Source: Apostichopus japonicus (lineage: Eukaryota > Echinodermata > Holothuroidea > Aspidochirotida > Stichopodidae). Taken from it: a stretch of DNA of 64,000 nucleotides. Numbering within the stretch: the stretch's first letter is position 1; the number at the start of each line of letters is the position of its first letter. The position numbers and the translations under genes were made by a program. Positions 40,001-46,837 of the stretch are shown here, in pieces. The stretch covers positions 31,530,501-31,594,500 of the forward strand of contig NC_092568.1 of the NCBI RefSeq assembly GCF_037975245.1, written 5' to 3'. Under the pieces are notes generated by a model. That model searched no databases and was not told where the DNA came from. It saw only the letters and a program-made list of their open reading frames with translations.

Positions 40001-43000
40001 CAACCTGGGAGATTTATAGTGGTAGATTAGTTGCATTCATGGTTCATTGTGGTATTTTTCTCTCCAGAGTTGTCAACCTTCTGCAATGAAGATGTCTGTG
40101 ATAATGGAGGTCTCTGCCTGGCAGGATGGGAAGCGGTCACATGTGACTGCAGTGCCACCAGCTTTACTGGCAAAAACTGCAGCGAATGTAAGCACCCGTG
40201 TGAATCCTGTCTAAGAGGACATTGGTATGCTAGAAAATTTAATACTTGTCCCTGATGCTGAGATTTCAACAAGCAACAATGTCACCATAAAGCCAAATTA
40301 CTAATAGTATGCAATTAATAATAATAATAATAATAAATGAGACTTATATAGGGCCAAATCAGTAAACAAAAGTCACTGCTCAAGGCACTTTACAAAGAAA
40401 GTAAATTAATTTACAAAAGAACAAGTGCAAAATGGGTCTTAAATAGACTTTTGAAAGTCTAAGTTTATAGCATGTTTGCATGTGATCTGGTAACTTGTTC
40501 CAGAGATAAGAGCCAGGGTATTCCAAGCTTCCGTAACCATAGGTCTTCAAGTGTGGTTTAGTAACAGTTAAATACAATTAGTTTTTCTTAATTGATAATT
40601 TAGTCTGGGAATACAAAGTGAGGGAGTACAGGATCTCCTTCAAATCACTCTTGAAAACTATAACAGTACTCTGATTTATAAGAGCCTGTGAGGAAAAGCC
40701 CACTAGTTTCAGACAGGTTTTGTATCACAGTTGTTGTAGCTATGTTGCATATTCATGACATACTTTACATATAAAGGCTTGATTCTATATCGTTAAGATG
40801 GCATGATATAAAACAAGGAAACAGAATAAGTTATGATTAATTTAAGAAATGAGGATTAATATCAGTTTGTCAATCTGTGAGACGAAAAAGAAATAAAGTA
40901 AAATGGAGTGTTATCACTCACTGGAAACGTTACTACTTTATAGGAAACAACAACAAAAAACTGACTGAAAAATTACAAAACAATTTGAACAAGCAAATAA
41001 ATTATTGGCTAGAATGGAATAGAAACCAGTTGCTCCGTTTACTTAAACTTATCTTAGTAATCTTAAATGATGATTGCACTGCAAAGCAAACATTTTGTGT
41101 ATTTTTATCTGCTCGGTTGTCAAGGAGATTTATACCTTTAGAGTTGTTTTATAAAGAAAATACTTAATGTCCTTGTTCTGGGCTTTTAGCCTAATGGTTG
41201 TATTTCATACTTTTCTTTCTTTACTTCTTACTTTCGTTCTTTTCTTTTCATACACACAATCACATAAGTTAGAGAGGTAAAACCTTTCTCTATAAAAACC
41301 ATTTTTATGACATCAGTGAATCGAGAGAGAGAGAGAGAGAGAGAGAAAAGAAGTCAAATCTTCTTTTGGAAATTTCTTTATATATGAACTCTGATTCCAC
41401 ATTCGAAGATGATAGAGAGGCATTAAAACTTGTTCTATAAAGTACATCTTAGAACTTCAAAGAATCCACCCTCCCCCACCCCACTCCCCCCACAAAATAA
41501 AAAAAAAAAAACCTGTTAAATGCTAGTTTTAAAGACACTGAAGACTGGCCCCAAACAGCGTGCCGCCATCTTTAAAAAGTTAACTTTCCGATGCTTGCAA
41601 GTGAAGTTTTTCTCTTGTCGCTACAAAATGCAGACAGTAATGAAACGTGATACCTTGTTATCTTTATCTGGACCTGAGATGTCCATCGCTGCTATGTACA
41701 CTGTGTTGTGGGTATTGACCGCAGCTGTATGTACTGACTGTACACTAGTGTCTAATTACCGACGGTAGCAAGCTGTGTGTGTATTTTCTAGGATCGATGG
41801 TGGTGTCTAACACTTCTGTTACACCTCATTCGAAACTAGGTCCGATTACCGGCATTAGACGTTTCTTTTTGCACGAGTCTTCACACCCTTTAACCAGGTG
41901 CATGTCTCTTCTTTCACGACAGCGAGCATCACCTTTGCGTTTGGTGCAGCAGGAGGGTTGATTTCTCTGTCTCTGCCAGAGGATCAGTGGATGACCACAG
42001 ATAGAGATGAGATCAGCATGGGCTTCGTCACCACTTCAGAGGATGCTGTACTGATGAGGATCGATAGCGCTGACTCTGATGACTACATCGAGATGGAAAT
42101 TGTAAGGAAAAAAATATATATATAATATATATAATTTTATACAGATAACCCTGTCAGGGCTCTGTTAATATGACCAAACTTATGTTCCAGGCTTGTGTGA
42201 TTTTTACTTAATTGTACACGACAGGGTTCTCAATTGCTTGTATAACTTTTTAAAAATGAAATTGTATGTATTCATACTGTACATCATTTCCATCATGCCA
42301 CACCCACAATCCCCAGCCAAATGGAATTCCTAGTTTTGGTTAATTGGTTTTGCTGTTCTTTTCCTTTCTGTTACTTCAAAGGTAAAAGGGAAGCTGGTGG
42401 TAGTTTACAACTTTGGTACAGAAGATATTCCCATCAAAGCAACAAGTGTCATCATCAACAATGGCGAGTACCATGTGGTTCACTTCTTTAGGAAAGGAGC
42501 CAATGCTACCCTGCAGATTGACAATAATGCACCCCAACATGCATACCCAAGAGGTGAGCGTCATTAGAAATCAAATCTTCCCATTATCTCAAGTAGCATT
42601 TTTGAGTTTACTTCATTCTGATGAATCTAATTCCTGCTTAATTCTCGTGACCTATTTTGAGCAAGACGAAAATACTCAAATAATGTGGATAAGCTAGACA
42701 TTGTCAGGAAGGGCGATCACCCAGATTAATTAACTGTCATCTACAAATGATTTCTACGCCAAATGGTATGAGAAGCTATTGCCTTCTTCATTTTAATAAA
42801 GTTTATACGTGATGCAAGATTGAAGACTGACCCTTGCTCACTAAGGGTGGGTTACATATGCAACATCTATTAGCAATTAGGTAGTGCTATAAGCACTGTC
42901 AATACAACTGAAATGATGTGAAGACATTCACAAACATTTAAAACCATGCCTACCTCTTAGGATTAAGATACCAATTAGGGGGAGGGTGGAGGGGGCGGGG

Positions 43001-46000
43001 GTGGTTCATATGATTATATAATCCACTGTCAGTAGTTATACAAATGTGCCATAAGTACTGACAGTACACCATAAGATATGCCACAACATTTAAAACTTTG
43101 ATAACCTGATAACATTATCGGGCAGGTGAGACCTCTGACTACTTATTTCCAACAACAACAACAACTTCATGAAGGGATAATTACAAACAGTCTGTTGCGA
43201 AGACCATTGATCAAAGAGTACGGGAACGAGAATGAAGTAACCATGACGACGCACAGTTGTGCAATCCAGTACTGATGCCTCACCCCTCTCGCCAAACCCA
43301 ACCCGAACCAAAATATTACAGATAAATAAACCAAGACAATATCACTACTAATTTAGACTGGCATTCAGATTTGTAAACTTTAGGGAGGTGCCATTTTGTC
43401 CACTTTGTAATGTCATAGCGTCCTCCACAAGATGAATTAATAAATACATTTCTATCACTGAGAAAAAAGTAGAAATGAGAAAGTTAAACACATAAAAGTT
43501 CAAACACTTGTGGCACTAATCTGTTTCATTCGAGAAATTGGTATGTTTTCGTAGATGAATTTTTCAGCTTTTACATTAGATGATAATGACATTCTTTTAC
43601 TTGAAACATTCTCTTTATTAACAAAAGGGAGGCAAGCTCAGCACTTCAACAAGCAACAAATTATCAATATCGGTGGCCGTGGCCTAACATCAAGAAGACG
43701 CAAGCGGCGTGCAGTGGAGCGATCATTTGAAGGACAATTATCCGGCATCTCATACAACGAGATCCGGCCATTGGACATAGCGGCTGCTGGGGACCCCAGA
43801 ATCACGATCCAGGGAGATGTGCGCCAGACAGACCTGGTACTGGATGAAACTTGGCCATCTAGGGCCCCAAACAGAATCGGAACCACGCTCATCACCACCG
43901 TGGAAACCTTGCCAGAGTTCTCCACCGATAACGATCTAAGAGAGGTTTCTAAACTGCCGACGGTATCAAGCCCCCCTGGTAGCTCAAATGAAAACCCTCC
44001 AAGTGAGAGAGTTGGCCCTCCCAAAAAGAATCCTTTGGTACGTTATAACACTTTTCCTTCATCGTAACACTTTTGAGTTAAGCTGTAAAAAATTCCTTGA
44101 TAGGGAATGAGTGCACATCACAGCCCAGGTGCAAGATCATATTTGATACACTGGATTGCCTTTCAAGAGAAATTTTTACCAAACCAATGTAAATTACAGT
44201 TAGTCCATTATCACCCTTAGCTAGGTTTATAAACCCTAGCTTATTGGAATCCTATTCATGGTGTTCTGAGTATGTCTTTATTATGTAAATCAGTGTTTTT
44301 TTTTCCTGTTCTTTACCACTCTTTTTACAGTAAAAGATGTTGACATGAAATGTCTTTGCTAACGAGCAATCTCTTTGTTAAACTGAGTAATCCCAACGAG
44401 AACTTGTGTGCCCATCTGACCTCATTTCCAACGTTCTTGCTTATTTATCAGATTATGCCCACAGCTGACGGAATACATGAAGTCGATGGCCGTAATATTT
44501 TCATCACCACTTCGGGCTGTATAACTGATGATGATGAAGGGTGCACGGCACCACCATTATCACCAAGTGAGTCTGTAAACATGAAGGAGTTAACTTTAAG
44601 TGACTGTAGTATCACATCTCACTGGGAGATTCAAACAACATGTCATATATTACTTTGTCACTGAAATATGATCATTTTACAAAACCATAACTTTGATTCA
44701 TTCGTTCTGGTGAAAATTGTTACCACTTAGCAGCTTTGGATATGGATAATTCCATTATGTAATTTAATAAATTAATCATTCTCACTTCAAGAATCATTCT
44801 CCTATAATAGTAAACATATCTATCTGTACTTCTCCCTTTCAATTTACATTTGTTCCCTGGTGTACCTTGGATGGTCATCTATGACTTTCCTTATTCCTTG
44901 CTTTAGTTGTGGTTTTCCTCTCTGCGAATGCATATGTGACTCCTTAGCATCACAAAATGGCTGCTTTTCAGACCGATTAATATTAAATATTAAGATAATA
45001 TAATTAATTTAAATATTGGACTCTGGACTAATGTCTCTTATAATTATTATTTGCACTAAGTATAACATAATTATGCAGCAGAACCCATTAATTGCTGACT
45101 AGCTCTATTCAAGAGGAGAGTTTTGCCTCCAAAGTGAGATCCCACATCCCGGAAGTTGATCCGCTGACTTCTTACAGAAGTTGATCCATTTGACTTCCTA
45201 CAGAAGTTGATCCATTTGCAAGCCTTCTCAACAGTTATTAAGTAGATTCCGTTGTTTCAGCTTCTTGGTGCCATATCATGCGAGTGTGGTTGATGTTGGA
45301 ACCATACCTCGACAACGTTCATTCATTCATTCATTCATTCCGTACTTGAATTAACGAAATCCTTTCCTTTTCAATCTTTCAAACGCTCCACACTCAGATG
45401 CAACTGCAGGTATAATGGATATCTTCATCTGTCACATGTATTCATATTATTGTTTTTTGGAGTTTTATTTTTGGCTTAGTTCTACGGCATGATTTTCAAC
45501 CGGACAAAACCTTTTTTTTCTTTGCACTTGTAGCTTTATTTCCTTTTTCTTTTCTTTTAACCTTAATGTTACTGCCTCTTTCTTTTATGAAAAGGTCATA
45601 CGACATGTTTAAGAGACTCTTTTCGGAATAATTAAATTCTACCCGATAGGGGATATTTAAGAATTTTGAAATTGGAAGAATCTGACAAAAACTGAAAAGC
45701 TATCTAAAAGTAACAAGAAACATTTCTACAATCCTGATTTTTGTTAGTTATCTTGACGATTTGAAGTTTGATTGATATTTCTAGACATGGGAGAAAAATT
45801 CCTAATTTTTTTCGTCATTGTGCATAGCAACGGAACTTTAAGCCTCAGACAGCAGTTATAAATTAGATTATCTACTTCCATCAGTTTCAATATATCTAAT
45901 ATATATGGACAATGTGAATGCATATAAGAACTTTAGGCTGAGCCACCTAGCCTATAGCAATGGACCAGTTTTAAGTTTGATCAATATTCCATGTAACCTT

Positions 46001-46789
46001 TTTCCCATAAGGTCTACTACAAACGTTTATTAAACAAAATTCCCATAAAAACCTGAATTTTGTGACAGATTCACATATGTCTCAGTCACTTAAATTATTA
46101 TTATATTTTTAAAAAGCGTCATTATAGAGTTTTTGTCATTCCAAATTTTTTCAGTCAGAGCCTAATCCTCAATAAAACCTTTAGGTGTCGTCTTTATGTA
46201 CTGTGATATCACTCTGCGTAATGCTCAGGCTGTTTGTTTTGTGCAATGGCTAGCTAGCCATTTACGTACATACCTCAAATTCAGGAACGGCATCATTCGA
46301 TCCTGTTCTAAATAACATTCTCAGTGTACTCATGAGTCTCCTAAGTCCTACACAATAATAATAATAAATGAGTGCCAAATCAGTAGACAAAAGTCACTGC
46401 TCAAGGTGCTTTACATAGAAAGCAAATTAATTTACATAAGAACAAGTGAAGAAATGGGTCAATACATGGCATTAGCTTTTGCAAAGACAGAAACCTACTT
46501 CGTGTTCTTTTATTCTTCTTCTCATATAATTACTCCTTTGTTCTTCTTTTCAGTTTGCATGTCAATCTCTCAAGCCGCACTCTATGAACTTATTTTATGA
46601 AAATCCCAAACTGCACTCACCTAATTTCTCATTTTTGCCCCCATCATTCTGCAGAATCACATCAGAATCTTCATAATAATTGTTTCTATTTTCAATTTAT
46701 CCTTATTCACTGTTCTTTCTTTTTTAAAGTAAAATGTACATTGCTCATATACCTGAGGACATTTCATATTGATATATATATAGATATAT

Positions 46790-46837
<48 letters not shown>

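Larger units (their letters stand above)
40188..41877 (+). other. Neurexin intron between EGF3 and LNS6
   Basis: Holds a minus-strand LINE 3' end at 40314-40600, a (GA)n tract near 41326-41346, and a candidate internal promoter and signal-peptide exon at about 41436-41726. In vertebrates the beta-neurexin promoter sits in the equivalent place, just upstream of LNS6. Confidence 0.7.

Noticed and set aside
43150-43260. CpG-richer segment with LRRPLIKEYGNENE in frame, considered as the SS4 exon
   Set aside because: Exit phase does not match, the donor GTAACC is weak and there is no similarity to known SS4 inserts.
43638-44024. 128-codon minus-strand frame
   Set aside because: Shadow of the neurexin LNS6/stalk exon.
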